Shown: positions 43,741 through 55,080, numbered from the stretch's first letter. The stretch: 64,000 nt of DNA from a bacterium (GCA_017744355.1 JAGIBK010000008.1:106732-170731); one strand, 5' to 3'. Notes: generated by a model not told the origin, from the letters alone. Program-made: numbers and translations.

Positions 43741-44922
43741 ATGAGATTCTCTTTCATCGTTCAAATGATGCTGTCCTTGGCTTTCGTCGCGATTGCCGGT
43801 TGTTTCAATCTTGGCCAATCCCCCGTCATACCATCACCCGTCACAGTGGCAACACCAGAGCCCCCGCAGAAGATCATGGATAAGGCGCGGGTGAGGGTGA
43901 CAACGATCCTGAAGACGGATGGTGGCCCGCCCGTGGAACGAAACGTGTACTACCCAGGGGGGATTGCTATCGGCACGCAGGGTAACTTGTATGTCTCGGA
44001 TGGCACGTCACGTGTGTTGAGTATTGATGCTGCTGGCCACCTTCAGGAAGTCGCGGGCATGGCCTTCAGGCTGCCTTGGCGGCCCTGGGAGGGCGGTTTT
44101 GCCGATGGGACGGGCAAGGATGCGCGCTTCAACTATCCAGCCGGGCTGGTGGTCGATGCGAGTGGTGATGTGATTGTCGCAGATGCGGGAAACCATCGCA
44201 TTCGGAAGGTCACGCCGGAGGGACGGGTGACGACCCTCGCAGGTTCAGGCGTGCAGGGGGCTCAGGACGGCGTGGGACTTGCTGCGCAGTTCAATCGCCC
44301 TTCTCAGTTGATCATCGACGCAAGCGGCTCGATCTTCGTGAGCGAGTGGCATGGGCACCGGATACGACGCCTCGACCTCGATGGCACCGTTACGACCATC
44401 GCGGGGACGGGTGAGCAGGGCTTTGCCGATGGGCCCGTTCGCCAGGCGAAATTCAATCGACCGCAGGGGCTTGCGCTAGGCCTGGATGGCAGCATCTACG
44501 TGGCGGATTCCGATAACTATCGGATACGACGGATTTTTGGCGGGATGGTCACGACGGTCGCGGGAGATGGTACCCGGGGATTCAACGATGGGTCTGCGCT
44601 GAAGGCGAAGTTCGGCTCCCTGGGTGGATTGATCCGTATGCGGGATGGCGATTTGATCGTCGCGGATAGCGATTACGATTGCATCCGGCGGGTGAGCGCC
44701 GCGGGGCAGGTCACGACGATCGTCGGCGGCGGGACGTATCGGAAGCCACGGATCGGGGCCGATGAGTTCGACGGCTTCAACGAGTCCGGTTACGTCGATG
44801 GCGACGAGAGGACTGCCAGGTTCTACGTGCCACTCGCGATGGCGGTCGATTCTTCTGAGAAAAACATCTATGTGTGCGATAGCGCCAATGACGCGATTCG
44901 ACAGATTACCTTCTTGCGCTGA
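43741..44922 (+). CDS. NHL-repeat beta-propeller lipoprotein
   Basis: 393 residues from ATG 43741. The start MRFSFIVQMMLSLAFVAIAGC carries a lipobox (IAGC). From about residue 70 come NHL repeats with the recurring pattern F-x-x-P-x-G-(L/I)-x-(V/I)-D-x-x-G-x-(I/V)-x-V-x-D-x-x-N-x-x-I-R: NYPAGLVVDASGDVIVADAG, NRPSQLIIDASGSIFVSEWH, NRPQGLALGLDGSIYVADSD. Between repeats TTIAGTGEQGFADG occurs in several copies. It probably forms a six-bladed propeller outside the cytoplasm for binding. Part of the low-GC block. Confidence 0.9.
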   Translation: MRFSFIVQMMLSLAFVAIAGCFNLGQSPVIPSPVTVATPEPPQKIMDKARVRVTTILKTDGGPPVERNVYYPGGIAIGTQGNLYVSDGTSRVLSIDAAGHLQEVAGMAFRLPWRPWEGGFADGTGKDARFNYPAGLVVDASGDVIVADAGNHRIRKVTPEGRVTTLAGSGVQGAQDGVGLAAQFNRPSQLIIDASGSIFVSEWHGHRIRRLDLDGTVTTIAGTGEQGFADGPVRQAKFNRPQGLALGLDGSIYVADSDNYRIRRIFGGMVTTVAGDGTRGFNDGSALKAKFGSLGGLIRMRDGDLIVADSDYDCIRRVSAAGQVTTIVGGGTYRKPRIGADEFDGFNESGYVDGDERTARFYVPLAMAVDSSEKNIYVCDSANDAIRQITFLR

Positions 44923-44933
44923 GAGGAGAAGCA

Positions 44934-45212
44934 GTGGCCTTGAAAAAGCTTTCAATCTTGGTTCTCCGTCGACGCCTCGCATTCTTCGTGGCCAACCTGC
45001 TACTTGGCAGGGAGGCGAAGAGAGACCTCACTGAGCGACTCCAGGCCAATTCTGGAGAGGTGGCGAGGTGGAGGTCTGTGGTCCTGATGCCTGCCTTGAG
45101 GCGTCTCAAGCAGCAAGGTCGCTCGGACGAGTTGCTGAAAAAATTACGGAAACCCCTTGCGCAGTTGCAAGAGCTGGCAATCCTTGAAGAAGGGCGAGGT
45201 GGTAGGCGGTGA
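44934..45212 (+). CDS. Small basic protein of unknown function
   Basis: 92 residues from GTG at 44934 with GAGAGGAG upstream. Strongly basic and helical: MALKKLSILVLRRRLAFFVANLLLGREAKRDL, then RWRSVVLMPALRRLKQQGRSDELLKKLRKPLAQLQ. No domain recognised. It begins 11 bases after the NHL gene and overlaps the next gene by four bases (GTGA), indicating an operon. Confidence 0.6.
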   Translation: MALKKLSILVLRRRLAFFVANLLLGREAKRDLTERLQANSGEVARWRSVVLMPALRRLKQQGRSDELLKKLRKPLAQLQELAILEEGRGGRR

Positions 45213-45862
45213 GCACCACGCGAGCCAATCTTTCTTTCCAGAATCAGAGACCGCCACTTGGTGCTAAGCCCTCTCACTCGAAGCGACCGCCAGTTCAGCA
45301 AGAACTGGACCAGGAAGCAGGTCGCAAGGAAAGAGAGCATTATACCGATGTGTTCCTGCGCTCGGAGAGCTTGCTGAGCCTTTCCTCTGACGGGCGTGCG
45401 CCCATGATTCCTCGTGCGCGCATGCATTCCTATCTTGGGATTGCCGCAGAGAAGATTCGCAGCGCCGAGCAGGTTGTGGCGGCCGTTACAGCACCAATTT
45501 CGCTGCTTCAAGCTGCGCTTGAACCGGCTGGCGCGTCGGAGGCAGCAAGAAACGTGGCGACTCTACGGGCATGCATCCAGGAAACTCCTGCGCTCGAAAG
45601 GGAAATCCGTATCGCGCTTCAACGCTTTGGCGATACGAAGGCTTCACTTCAGGATGCGGCCGGGCATGTCGAGCGCCTTACGCTTGCTTTTCAAGATGAC
45701 GCTGTTCAAGAGTTCGAGGCATTCTCGCTGAATAGGCTACAGGGGAAGGTTTTTCTGCTTTGCAACCTCCATGAATCCTTCAAGCCTTACCAGGAAATTG
45801 CACGTCTCTTTATCAATTTCCATGTGCTTTCGAAAAGTGGACTCATCAGGGCGATTGCTTGA
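45209..45862 (+). CDS. Unknown helical protein of the low-GC block
   Basis: 217 residues from GTG at 45209, overlapping the preceding gene. The first 45 residues are polar and probably disordered; the rest is helical with heptad-like spacing (EKIRSAEQVVAAVTAPISLLQAAL, LEREIRIALQRFGDTKASLQDAAGHVERLTLAF). No signal peptide, membrane helix or known motif. Cotranslation with the small basic protein suggests that the two act together. Confidence 0.6.
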   Translation: MSTTRANLSFQNQRPPLGAKPSHSKRPPVQQELDQEAGRKEREHYTDVFLRSESLLSLSSDGRAPMIPRARMHSYLGIAAEKIRSAEQVVAAVTAPISLLQAALEPAGASEAARNVATLRACIQETPALEREIRIALQRFGDTKASLQDAAGHVERLTLAFQDDAVQEFEAFSLNRLQGKVFLLCNLHESFKPYQEIARLFINFHVLSKSGLIRAIA

Positions 45863-45871
45863 GGAATGAAG

Positions 45872-46279
45872 ATGGTTAGGGGAAAATTCGCGTTTTTTGC
45901 ACTCCTTCTTGTCGCAGTTTGCTTGTCGGGATGCGCTTTGTTCACCAACTTTGCGCAAGCCGACGGCGTGACCTTTGCGCCACCGTCTTGGTTGCACGGC
46001 ACGTGGAGCGACAGCGTGGGGGTGAATACCTTCACCATCACCAGCGACAATCTCGTGCTCGAGGTGAGGGCGGGCAGCACTCGCGATACGATCGACTATC
46101 AGAAGACGATGGCCAGGGTCTCGACCCAAGAAGCCTCATCGACGGCTTACGTCGTCAGGACCAATGGCGCCAGCGTGCAGTCGGTCCTGACCTTCGCCAA
46201 GATCGATGACAAGTCCCTGGATTATTCGGTGACACAGAATGGCAAGCTCATCGGACCTCTTAGGTTGACGAAGCATTAA
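45872..46279 (+). CDS. Small lipoprotein of unknown function
   Basis: 135 residues from the ATG at 45872, eight bases after GAGG; an ATG at 45866 is too close to that site. MVRGKFAFFALLLVAVCLSGC carries a lipobox (LSGC). The mature part is beta-rich: WLHGTWSDSVGVNTFTITSDNLVLEVRAG and SVLTFAKIDDKSLDYSVTQNGKLIGPLRLTK, similar in outline to lipocalin-like lipoproteins that begin with an L-x-G-x-W motif. Last gene of the low-GC block. Confidence 0.75.
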   Translation: MVRGKFAFFALLLVAVCLSGCALFTNFAQADGVTFAPPSWLHGTWSDSVGVNTFTITSDNLVLEVRAGSTRDTIDYQKTMARVSTQEASSTAYVVRTNGASVQSVLTFAKIDDKSLDYSVTQNGKLIGPLRLTKH

Positions 46280-46316
46280 ACGGCGGGGGCTCCCAACGTG
46301 GGAGCCCCCGCCGTTT
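46278..46316. terminator. Bidirectional terminator
   Basis: AAACGGCGGGGGCTCCCA-ACG-TGGGAGCCCCCGCCGTTT, a perfect 18-pair stem between the low-GC block and glyS. Unlike the block, its stem is GC-rich. Confidence 0.9.
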
Positions 46317-46325
46317 GTTCGGTCC

Positions 46326-47831
46326 TTAGAAGACGCTCGCGCTCAGGCCTTCGGGGGCCGGGTTGAGGCGGGTCTCCAGGTAGGGGATCAGCTCCTCGAT
46401 CTTGAGGCGGACCTGGCTCATGCTGTCGCGCTCACGGACGGTGACCGACTTGTCTTCGAGGCTGTCGAAGTCGATGGTCACGCAGAAGGGGGTGCCGATC
46501 TCGTCCTGGCGACGGTAGCGCTTGCCGATCGAGCCGGTCTCGTCGTACTCGACCGACCAGCGCTTGGCGAGGGCCTCGTGGATCTTCTTGGAGGGACCCT
46601 TGAGCTCGGGCTTCTTGGAGAGGGGCAGCACCGCGACCTTGATGGGCGCGAGCGCCGGGTGGAAGCGCAGGACCACGCGGGTCTCGCCCTTCTCGTCGGT
46701 CTCCTCGTCGTAGGCGTCGACCAGGAAGGCCAGGGTGGCGCGGTCGGCACCCGCCGAGGGCTCGATCACGTAGGGGACGAAGCTCTCGCGGCTCTCCTCG
46801 TCGAAGTGCTTGAGGTCCTTGCCGCTGAACTCTTCGTGGCGCTTGAGGTCGTAGTCGGTGCGGTTGGCGATGCCCTCGAGCTCCGACCAGCCGAAGGGGA
46901 AGCGGTACTCGAAGTCGAAGCAGCCCTTGGAGTAGTGGGCGAGCTCGTCGGGGCCTTGGCTGCGCTTGCGGAGGTTCTCGGCCTTCATGCCGAACTGGGT
47001 GTACCAGCTCCAGCGGGCCTCGACCCAGTGCTCGAACCACTTGTCGGCCTCGTCGGGCGGGCAGAAGTACTCGATCTCCATCTGCTCGAACTCGCGGGTC
47101 CGGAAGGTGAAGTTGCCGGGGGTGATCTCGTTGCGGAAGCTCTTGCCAATCTGGGCGATGCCGAAGGGCGGCTTGCGACGGGTCGCGGTCTGGACGTTCT
47201 TGAAGTTCACGAAGATGCCCTGCGCGGTCTCGGGGCGCAGGTAAACCACCGCGGCCGAGTCCTCGACCGGGCCCATGAAGGTCTTGAACATCAGGTTGAA
47301 GTTGCGCGGCTCGGTCAGCTCGTTGCTGCCGCAGTTGGGGCAGACCATGTTGGAGAGGGCCCACTGGACCTTGTCCTTGTCCTTGAGCATTTCCTCGATG
47401 GGGTGAGCCTCGAGGTAGGTGGCGAGCTCGCCGGCGAAGGTGTCGGCGCCCTTCTTGACCAGCTTGGAGACCTTCTCGCCCGACTTCGCGGTCTTGGCGA
47501 CGGCCTCGATCAGGTGGTCGGCGCGGAAGCGCTGCTTGCAGCTCTTGCAGTCGACGAGGGGGTCATGGAAGGTCTCGAGGTGGCCGCTCGCCTTCCATGC
47601 CTCGGGGGCCATGAGGATGGCGGCGTCCAGGCCGACCACGTCGTCGCGCTCTTGCACGACGGCGCGCCACCAGGCGCCCTTGACGTTGTTCTTGAGCAGC
47701 ACGCCCAGGGGGCCGTAGTCCCAGGTGCTGGCGAGGCCGCCGTAGATCTCGGAACTCTGGAAGATGAAGCCCCGACGCTTGCTCAGGGAGACGATCTTGT
47801 CCATGACGTCGGTTTGAGTCGCTTGTGCCAT
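46326..47831 (-). CDS. glyS: Glycyl-tRNA synthetase, single-chain (alpha2) type
   Basis: 501 residues. Class II motifs: [39 protein letters not shown] at the N-terminus, [31 protein letters not shown] (motif 2), [19 protein letters not shown] (motif 3), and a C-terminal anticodon-binding domain starting [11 protein letters not shown]. Four Cys (DCKSC and CPNCGS) form a zinc site. This is the form found in Firmicutes, Bacteroidetes and archaea rather than the two-gene glyQ/glyS type typical of cyanobacteria and proteobacteria, a point against simple cyanobacterial ancestry of this gene. Confidence 0.95.
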   Translation of the reverse strand: MAQATQTDVMDKIVSLSKRRGFIFQSSEIYGGLASTWDYGPLGVLLKNNVKGAWWRAVVQERDDVVGLDAAILMAPEAWKASGHLETFHDPLVDCKSCKQRFRADHLIEAVAKTAKSGEKVSKLVKKGADTFAGELATYLEAHPIEEMLKDKDKVQWALSNMVCPNCGSNELTEPRNFNLMFKTFMGPVEDSAAVVYLRPETAQGIFVNFKNVQTATRRKPPFGIAQIGKSFRNEITPGNFTFRTREFEQMEIEYFCPPDEADKWFEHWVEARWSWYTQFGMKAENLRKRSQGPDELAHYSKGCFDFEYRFPFGWSELEGIANRTDYDLKRHEEFSGKDLKHFDEESRESFVPYVIEPSAGADRATLAFLVDAYDEETDEKGETRVVLRFHPALAPIKVAVLPLSKKPELKGPSKKIHEALAKRWSVEYDETGSIGKRYRRQDEIGTPFCVTIDFDSLEDKSVTVRERDSMSQVRLKIEELIPYLETRLNPAPEGLSASVF

Positions 47832-47841
47832 TTCTACCCCT

Positions 47842-48096
47842 TTAGGCTGCTTGGATGGAATCCTGGTTCATGCCGGAGGCATGCTGCCCGGAAGCCTCAT
47901 GATAACACGCTCCGGCGGCGTCGGCTCTCGTTTGGGCGGCACGCGCGACGAGGCCTTGGATCCAGGTGGTGACGAGGCGGAGGAACCAGATGAGACCGAC
48001 GGTCGCAAGGCCCAGCACCAGGCAAGCCAAGGCCATCAGCGCGATGCCGGCGATGGCGAGCTTCACGACGGGTGGCAGATCGAGGAGCGCGGACAT
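47842..48096 (-). CDS. Small membrane protein of unknown function
   Basis: 84 residues with GAGG about eight bases before the ATG. One long or two short hydrophobic helices ([35 protein letters not shown]) and a polar C-terminal tail. It fits exactly between glyS and the SPOR gene in the same direction, which supports it as real, but no homologue is recognised. Confidence 0.5.
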   Translation of the reverse strand: MSALLDLPPVVKLAIAGIALMALACLVLGLATVGLIWFLRLVTTWIQGLVARAAQTRADAAGACYHEASGQHASGMNQDSIQAA

Positions 48097-48107
48097 GGAA
48101 ACCTCGT

Positions 48108-48737
48108 TTACTGGCGGATGGTGACCGAGTAGCCCTTGGCGTTGACTTCGTCGGCGACGGCCAGGGCGCGATCGCGCTTGGAGTAGGCGCCGATCTGGGC
48201 GTGGTACTGGCCGTTGGAGTCCTGGACGACCTTGGCGGTGATGCCTGCGGCCGAGAGCTCGTCGACCATGGACTGGGCCGAGTCGCGGCTGTCGTAGTTG
48301 CCCACCTGGACCCGGAAGGTCTTGGCGCCCTCGTCGAGGCGCGGGGCCGGGGTGGCCTGGGCGAAGGGATCGGCGGCGGGGGGCTCGGTCGGCGGCAGGG
48401 CGGTGTCGACGGTCCCGGAGGGCATGACGCTCGCCAAGGGGGCCGGGGTGGCCTCGGGGGCCGTCGCGAACGGATCGACCGGGGCCGGGGTGACGAGCGG
48501 CGTGGGGGCCGAGCCGGGCATGCTGGACGGATCCGCGCTCTCGACCGGCAGGGGCTGCATGGAGGGGCCGATGGCCGGCTCCTTGATCGAGACCTGGGTG
48601 CCCCGGTAGGTGATCCAGAAGCCGCCGCCGAAGGAGGCGAGGGTGCAGACGACGAAGACCAGCCAGTACGTCCCGGCTTTGGGGCCGCGCTTGCGCTTGG
48701 GAGGGGTGGCGGTGGGTTTGTTGAGCGGTTTAGCCAA
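48108..48737 (-). CDS. Membrane-anchored SPOR-domain protein
   Basis: 209 residues from TTG at 48737, with CGGAGG upstream; TTG at 48782 is an alternative. A cytoplasmic basic tail (PPKRKRGPKAG) precedes one membrane helix (TYWLVFVVCTLASFGGGFWI), a Pro/Ala-rich periplasmic linker, and a C-terminal SPOR domain (TFRVQVGNYDSRDSAQSMVDELSAAGITAKVV and YHAQIGAYSKRDRALAVADEV). SPOR domains bind denuded septal peptidoglycan, so the protein is probably a cell division or wall factor. Likely cotranscribed with the small membrane protein and glyS. Confidence 0.88.
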   Translation of the reverse strand: MAKPLNKPTATPPKRKRGPKAGTYWLVFVVCTLASFGGGFWITYRGTQVSIKEPAIGPSMQPLPVESADPSSMPGSAPTPLVTPAPVDPFATAPEATPAPLASVMPSGTVDTALPPTEPPAADPFAQATPAPRLDEGAKTFRVQVGNYDSRDSAQSMVDELSAAGITAKVVQDSNGQYHAQIGAYSKRDRALAVADEVNAKGYSVTIRQ

Positions 48738-48789
48738 GGGGGATCGGGACCTCCGGAAGCCGCATAGATGAAGGGTCTGCAACCGCTCG

Positions 48790-48798
48790 ATTATATCA
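48790..48798 (-). promoter_or_regulatory. Extended -10 promoter of the SPOR-glyS unit
   Basis: Minus-strand TGATATAAT: a perfect TATAAT with TG one base before it, 52 bases before the TTG start at 48737. No clear -35. Confidence 0.5.
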
Positions 48799-48960
48799 TG
48801 CGCGGGCCTTTTTGCTCGGTGCGCGGGAGCACGTTCGAGATGCTGTTAAGGGTCGGTTAATTCGGCGGTAAGTTACGGTATTTCGCCTTGAAGGGCCTCT
48901 TGCTTGGTGTTACGGTGGGGAAATACTCGCTTCCCCCCTTGCGTCGAGAGGACGGCCGGC

Positions 48961-49998
48961 ATGTTCAAACGCCCTATGCGCCTGCTCTCGGGTCTCGTGC
49001 TCGGCCTTGCGATCGCAGGTTGCAGCCTCGGCCCTTTCGCAGCGGGCGAGGGTGTCGAGTCGCGCCTTGCGGCCCAGTCGTCGCGCGCGACCTACCAGCT
49101 CTTCGTCGAGCCCGACGAGGGCCAGGCCCCGGTCCTCACCGCCATCCAGAAGGCCAAGGCTTCGGTGGACGTGGTGGTCTACATGCTCTCGTCGCCGGAG
49201 ATCATCCAGGCTCTCTGCGAGGCCCACGGCCGTGGGGTCAAGGTCCGGGTGCTCCTGGAGCAGCGGCCCTTCAATCCTTCCAACCCCAACGTCCCGCTGC
49301 CGATCAACAAGAAGACTTTCGAGACCCTGGAGGCCGCGGGGGTGCCGGTTCGCTACGCCGATCGGCGTTTCGTCTACACCCACCAGAAGACCATGATCGT
49401 GGATCAGAAGGCCGCCTACATCCTGACGGCGAACCTGTCGCGCGCGGCCTTCGAGAAGAACCGCGAGTACGGGCTCATCAATCGCTCCGAGTCGGACGTG
49501 GCCGAGATCCAGGCCATGTTCGAGGCGGACTGGGAGCACAAGGCCTTCACGCCGATGGATCCCGACCTGGTGGTCAGCCCCGACAACTCCCGTTCGCGTC
49601 TGGTTTCCTTCATCCGCAGCGCCAAGCGCTCGGTGATGGTCCAGGACGAGGTGATGGGCGATCAGGAGGTGGCGGATGCCCTGGGTGAGCGCGTCCGCGC
49701 TGGGGTGGACGTCAAGGTGCAGGCGGCCAAGTTCGAGCCCAATGCCCTGGGGGACACCAACGCCAAGCTCCTCAAGCAGCTCAACGACGTGGGGGTGAGC
49801 CAGGTTCGCTTCCAGGTCAAGCCGATGCTGCATGCCAAGCTGATCGTGGTGGACGGCGAGGCCGCCTACGTGGGTTCGATCAATCTGACGACCAACTCCT
49901 TGAACAACAACCGAGAGCTCGGGGTGATCGTGCGGGAGCGGGCCATCGTGAACCGGCTCGTGACCTTCTCGAGTGCCGACTGGAAAGCGGCGATGTAG
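48961..49998 (+). CDS. Phospholipase D-like lipoprotein (two HKD motifs)
   Basis: 345 residues from ATG 48961. Lipobox IAGC (LLSGLVLGLAIAGC). The two half-domains carry HQKTMIVDQKAAYILTANLSRAAF and HAKLIVVDGEAAYVGSINLTTNS; both have H-x-K-x4-D. This places it in the phospholipase D/cardiolipin synthase/nuclease superfamily, in a secreted lipid-anchored form. Substrate may be phospholipid or nucleic acid. The 178-base region before it (48783-48960) is AT-rich and should hold divergent promoters. Confidence 0.9.
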   Translation: MFKRPMRLLSGLVLGLAIAGCSLGPFAAGEGVESRLAAQSSRATYQLFVEPDEGQAPVLTAIQKAKASVDVVVYMLSSPEIIQALCEAHGRGVKVRVLLEQRPFNPSNPNVPLPINKKTFETLEAAGVPVRYADRRFVYTHQKTMIVDQKAAYILTANLSRAAFEKNREYGLINRSESDVAEIQAMFEADWEHKAFTPMDPDLVVSPDNSRSRLVSFIRSAKRSVMVQDEVMGDQEVADALGERVRAGVDVKVQAAKFEPNALGDTNAKLLKQLNDVGVSQVRFQVKPMLHAKLIVVDGEAAYVGSINLTTNSLNNNRELGVIVRERAIVNRLVTFSSADWKAAM

Positions 49999-50004
49999 CC
50001 TTCA

Positions 50005-50046
50005 AAAACAAACGCCCCCGCCGAGACCGGCGGGGGCGTTTGTTTT
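50005..50046. terminator. Bidirectional terminator
   Basis: AAAACAAACGCCCCCGCCG-AGAC-CGGCGGGGGCGTTTGTTTT, a perfect 19-pair stem between the phospholipase D-like gene and gyrB. Confidence 0.92.
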
Positions 50047-50051
50047 GGGGC

Positions 50052-52118
<2,067 letters not shown>

Positions 52119-52161
52119 CTAGAATGGGCGTATGCAAGAACAGACGCTCAAAGAGGATTTC

Positions 52162-53280
52162 ATGGCCGCGGGCGACCCCGTCCGGCAGCTCGTCGTTTCC
52201 CCCACGGTGGTGATCAACGGCGAGGGAGCCCTTTCGAAGGTGGGGGAAGTGGCCCGTCAAATCGGCGCCAAGGCCCTCGTGATCGGCGGGCCCGTCAGCT
52301 ACCCCGCGGTGAAGGAGGGGCTCGAGGCGAGCCTGAAGGCGGTGGGGGTCTCTTTCGAGGTCACGACCTACGGCCGGGATTGCTGCGAGATCGACCAGGA
52401 GCTGTTGGCCGAGCTCATCCGGGTCTGCGGGGCCGAGGTGATCGTCGGGGCGGGCGGCGGCAAGGCCATGGACGCGGCCAAGCTTGCGGCCTACCGGGCG
52501 GGCCTGCCCGTGATCAACGTGCCGACGAGCGCTGCGACCTGCGCGGCGTGGACCGCGCTTTCCAACGTGTATTCGAGCGAGGGGACCTGGCTGTACGGGG
52601 TGGCGCTGCCGACCAATCCCTACGCGGTCGTGGTGGACCACGCGGTGGTCGCGACGGCGCCTGCGCGCCTTCTGGCCTCGGGCATCGCCGACACCCTCGC
52701 CAAGTGGGTCGAGAGCTCGGCCTCGGTGGACGTGTCCCAGGCGGATGCCATGACCCTCTCGGCGGTCGAGATGGCGCGCTTCCTCTACGAACGCCTCATG
52801 ACGGTGGGCGAGGCCGCCTTCGACCAGGCCCAGCGCCACGCGCCCGGCCCCGAGCTGCGCGCGGCCATCGACGCCAACATCCAGCTCGCAGGCACGGTGG
52901 GCGGCCTGGGCGGGGCGCGCTGCCGCTCGGTGGCGGCCCATGCGGTCTGCAACGCCCTGACGGCCATGCCGGGCCACGGCGTCTCCTGGCACGGCGAGAA
53001 GGTCGCCTTCGGGATCGTCGTCCAGCGCATCCTCCAGGCCTTCCCCATCGACGAGATCACCCGGCTCATCGCCTACTTTGCCGCCATCCAGGTGCCCGTC
53101 ACCCTGAAGGAGCTGGGGGTCGCCGACGATCCGCAGGCGATCGAGGCGATCGCCCAGGGCACCGTCCGAGAGGGATCGAGCGCCCATCTCCTGCCCGGAG
53201 GGGTCGATGCCGCGCGGGTCGCAGCGGCCATCTCCCAGGCCGATGCGCTCGGCAAGGCCCAGCGGGCCATGGGGGCCTGA
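52162..53280 (+). CDS. Iron-containing alcohol dehydrogenase / glycerol dehydrogenase (GldA-like)
   Basis: 372 residues from ATG 52162, which has AGAGGA at good spacing; the ATG at 52132 is only six bases from the -10 TAGAAT. NAD-binding GAGGGKAMDAAK, VPTSAATCAAWTALS, and the metal ligands in SGIADTLAKWVE (Asp), AHAVCNAL (His) and HGVSWHGEKVAFG (His) fit the GldA branch of the family. It should oxidise a polyol such as glycerol with NAD+. Monocistronic between gyrB and dapL. Confidence 0.88.
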   Translation: MAAGDPVRQLVVSPTVVINGEGALSKVGEVARQIGAKALVIGGPVSYPAVKEGLEASLKAVGVSFEVTTYGRDCCEIDQELLAELIRVCGAEVIVGAGGGKAMDAAKLAAYRAGLPVINVPTSAATCAAWTALSNVYSSEGTWLYGVALPTNPYAVVVDHAVVATAPARLLASGIADTLAKWVESSASVDVSQADAMTLSAVEMARFLYERLMTVGEAAFDQAQRHAPGPELRAAIDANIQLAGTVGGLGGARCRSVAAHAVCNALTAMPGHGVSWHGEKVAFGIVVQRILQAFPIDEITRLIAYFAAIQVPVTLKELGVADDPQAIEAIAQGTVREGSSAHLLPGGVDAARVAAAISQADALGKAQRAMGA

Positions 53281-53383
53281 GGCCTCGCTTCGAATCGCTT
53301 TTGCCCCCGGCGAAAAGGCGCTAGAATGGCTCGGGAAAGCCCCGGGCTTTTCATGCGTCCCACGCTTCGATCAGGAGATGACG

Positions 53384-54583
53384 ATGATCACCACGTCCAA
53401 CCAGACGATGTTCCAGGAATCCGACCGTCTCAAGAAGATTCCCCCCTACGCGACCGCCCAGCTCGAAGTGCTGCGCGCCGCGGCGGAGAAGAAGGGGATG
53501 TCGGTCATCGATCTGGGGATCGGCTCGCCCGACCTGCCCACCCCGCAGCCGGTCGTCGACGCGGCCATCGCCGCCGTCAAGAATCCCGCGAACCACGGCT
53601 ACCCGACCTTCCGCGGCAAGAAGGCCTTCCGCGAGGCGATCGCCGCCTGGTACCAGCGCCGCTACGGGGTCGAGCTCAACCCCGAGACCGAGGTGCTGCC
53701 CCTCATCGGCTCCAAGGAAGGCCTCGCCAAGCTGCCCTTGGCCTTCATCAACCCCGGCGACAAGACCATCGTGCCCCAGCCCGCCTACCCGGTCCACACC
53801 CGCGGCACCGTCCTCGCGGGCGGCGAGATCGTCGAGGTTCCCTGCCTGCCGCACGCGGGCTTCCTGCCCGAGTGGAACACCGTGAGCGCCGAGGACGCGG
53901 ACGCCGCCAAGCTGCTCATCTTCAACTTCCCCAGCAACCCGACCGCGGCGGTCGCGCCCCGCTCGTTCTACGAGGACACCCTGGAGTTCGCCAAGCGCCA
54001 CAAGATCATGCTGGTGCATGACCTGGCCTACGCGGATCTGGCCTTCGACGGCTTCAAGCCGACCAGCCTGCTCGAGATCCCCGGCGCCAAGGAGCACGGC
54101 GCCCTCGAGTTCCACACCATGAGCAAGACCTACAACATGGCCGGCTGGCGCTGCGGCTTCGTGGTGGGCAACGCCGAGATGATCAACGGCCTCTACCGGG
54201 TCAAGACCAACATGGACTACGGCGTGCCCAACTTCATCCAGGACGCGGCGATCGCGGCCCTCAACCTGCCCGATAGCCACGTTGCGGAGCTGGTCGAGGT
54301 CTACCGCCGCCGCCGCGACGTGGTGGTCGAGGGCCTGAACAAGCTCGGCTGGAAGCTCGAGAAGCCCCAGGCGACCATGTACGTCTGGGCCCCGGTTCCC
54401 AAGGGCGAGGCCGCTTACGACTTCGTGGCGCGGGTGATCGACACCGCGGGCGTCGTCTTCACCCCCGGCACCGGCTTCGGCGCCCTGGGCGAGGGCTACT
54501 TCCGCGTCTCCTTGGTCAAGCCCGAAGCGGAGCTTCAGGCGGCCATCGACCGTCTTGAGAAGGCCGGCATTCGCTTCGCCTAG
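53384..54583 (+). CDS. dapL: LL-diaminopimelate aminotransferase-like class I aminotransferase
   Basis: 399 residues from ATG 53384, six bases after TCAGGAG; ATG 53378 directly abuts that site. PLP enzyme features: IDLGIGSPDLPTPQPVVDAAIAAV, GYPTFRGKKAFREAIAAWY, FNFPSNPTAAVAPRSFYEDT, and FHTMSKTYNMAGWRCGFVVGN with the Schiff-base Lys. Length and the FP-NPT and SKTYNMAGWR sequences fit the DapL/related group, which makes LL-DAP in one step for lysine and peptidoglycan in cyanobacteria, plants and some other bacteria. A related aminotransferase of other specificity cannot be excluded. TAGAAT at 53322 is the likely -10. Confidence 0.85.
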   Translation: MITTSNQTMFQESDRLKKIPPYATAQLEVLRAAAEKKGMSVIDLGIGSPDLPTPQPVVDAAIAAVKNPANHGYPTFRGKKAFREAIAAWYQRRYGVELNPETEVLPLIGSKEGLAKLPLAFINPGDKTIVPQPAYPVHTRGTVLAGGEIVEVPCLPHAGFLPEWNTVSAEDADAAKLLIFNFPSNPTAAVAPRSFYEDTLEFAKRHKIMLVHDLAYADLAFDGFKPTSLLEIPGAKEHGALEFHTMSKTYNMAGWRCGFVVGNAEMINGLYRVKTNMDYGVPNFIQDAAIAALNLPDSHVAELVEVYRRRRDVVVEGLNKLGWKLEKPQATMYVWAPVPKGEAAYDFVARVIDTAGVVFTPGTGFGALGEGYFRVSLVKPEAELQAAIDRLEKAGIRFA

Positions 54584-54640
54584 GTCGTTCGGGGGGGACG
54601 CATCGCCCGGTGCTTTCTCCCAGCGCCGCTTCGAGAAGCC

Positions 54641-54673
54641 AAAGGGGCCCGACGCATCGCGTCGGGCCCCTTT
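54641..54673. terminator. Bidirectional terminator
   Basis: AAAGGGGCCCGACGC-ATC-GCGTCGGGCCCCTTT, a perfect 15-pair stem between convergent dapL and ssb, flanked by A and T runs. Confidence 0.9.
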
Positions 54674-54686
54674 GCGTTTGGTGGCT

Positions 54687-55043
54687 TCAGAAGGGGAGGG
54701 CCTCGGCCTCCTTATCCGCCTCCGGGACGCTGCTGACGGCCTTGGCGCCGGCAAAGCCCCAGTCGGCGTCCCGGACGTCCACGTAGTAGCCGCCGGTCTC
54801 GGCCTTGCGGAGCTCGACGCGCCCCGTGGCCCAGAGGTGGGTGCCTTTGGAGACATGGTTGACCAGGCTCTCGCCGCGCGGCCCCCACACCTCGATCCGA
54901 AAGACGTCGGATTCGGGGTAGGTCGCTTCCTTGCGCTTGTAGGGGCGGTTGACCGAGATGGGGATCGTGGCGACCAGGCGTTCGCCGACGGTCCTGATCT
55001 CAGGGTCGGCGATGGCGCGGCCTACGATGGCTAGGCGGTTCAT
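54687..55043 (-). CDS. ssb: Short single-stranded DNA-binding protein (SSB)
   Basis: 118 residues, MNRLAIVGRAIADPEIRTVGERLVATIPISVNRPYK, then DVFRIEVWGPRGESLVNHVSKGTHLWATGRVELRKAETGGYYVDV: the OB fold of SSB. The usual long Gly/Gln-rich tail is nearly absent; it ends KEAEALPF, a weakened form of the acidic DDDIPF tip. Such short SSBs are often accessory copies, for example for recombination. Its promoter lies in an AT-rich palindrome. Confidence 0.88.
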   Translation of the reverse strand: MNRLAIVGRAIADPEIRTVGERLVATIPISVNRPYKRKEATYPESDVFRIEVWGPRGESLVNHVSKGTHLWATGRVELRKAETGGYYVDVRDADWGFAGAKAVSSVPEADKEAEALPF

Positions 55044-55080
55044 GCGGTGCCTCCTCTGACGCGTTCATGCGGATGATCGA

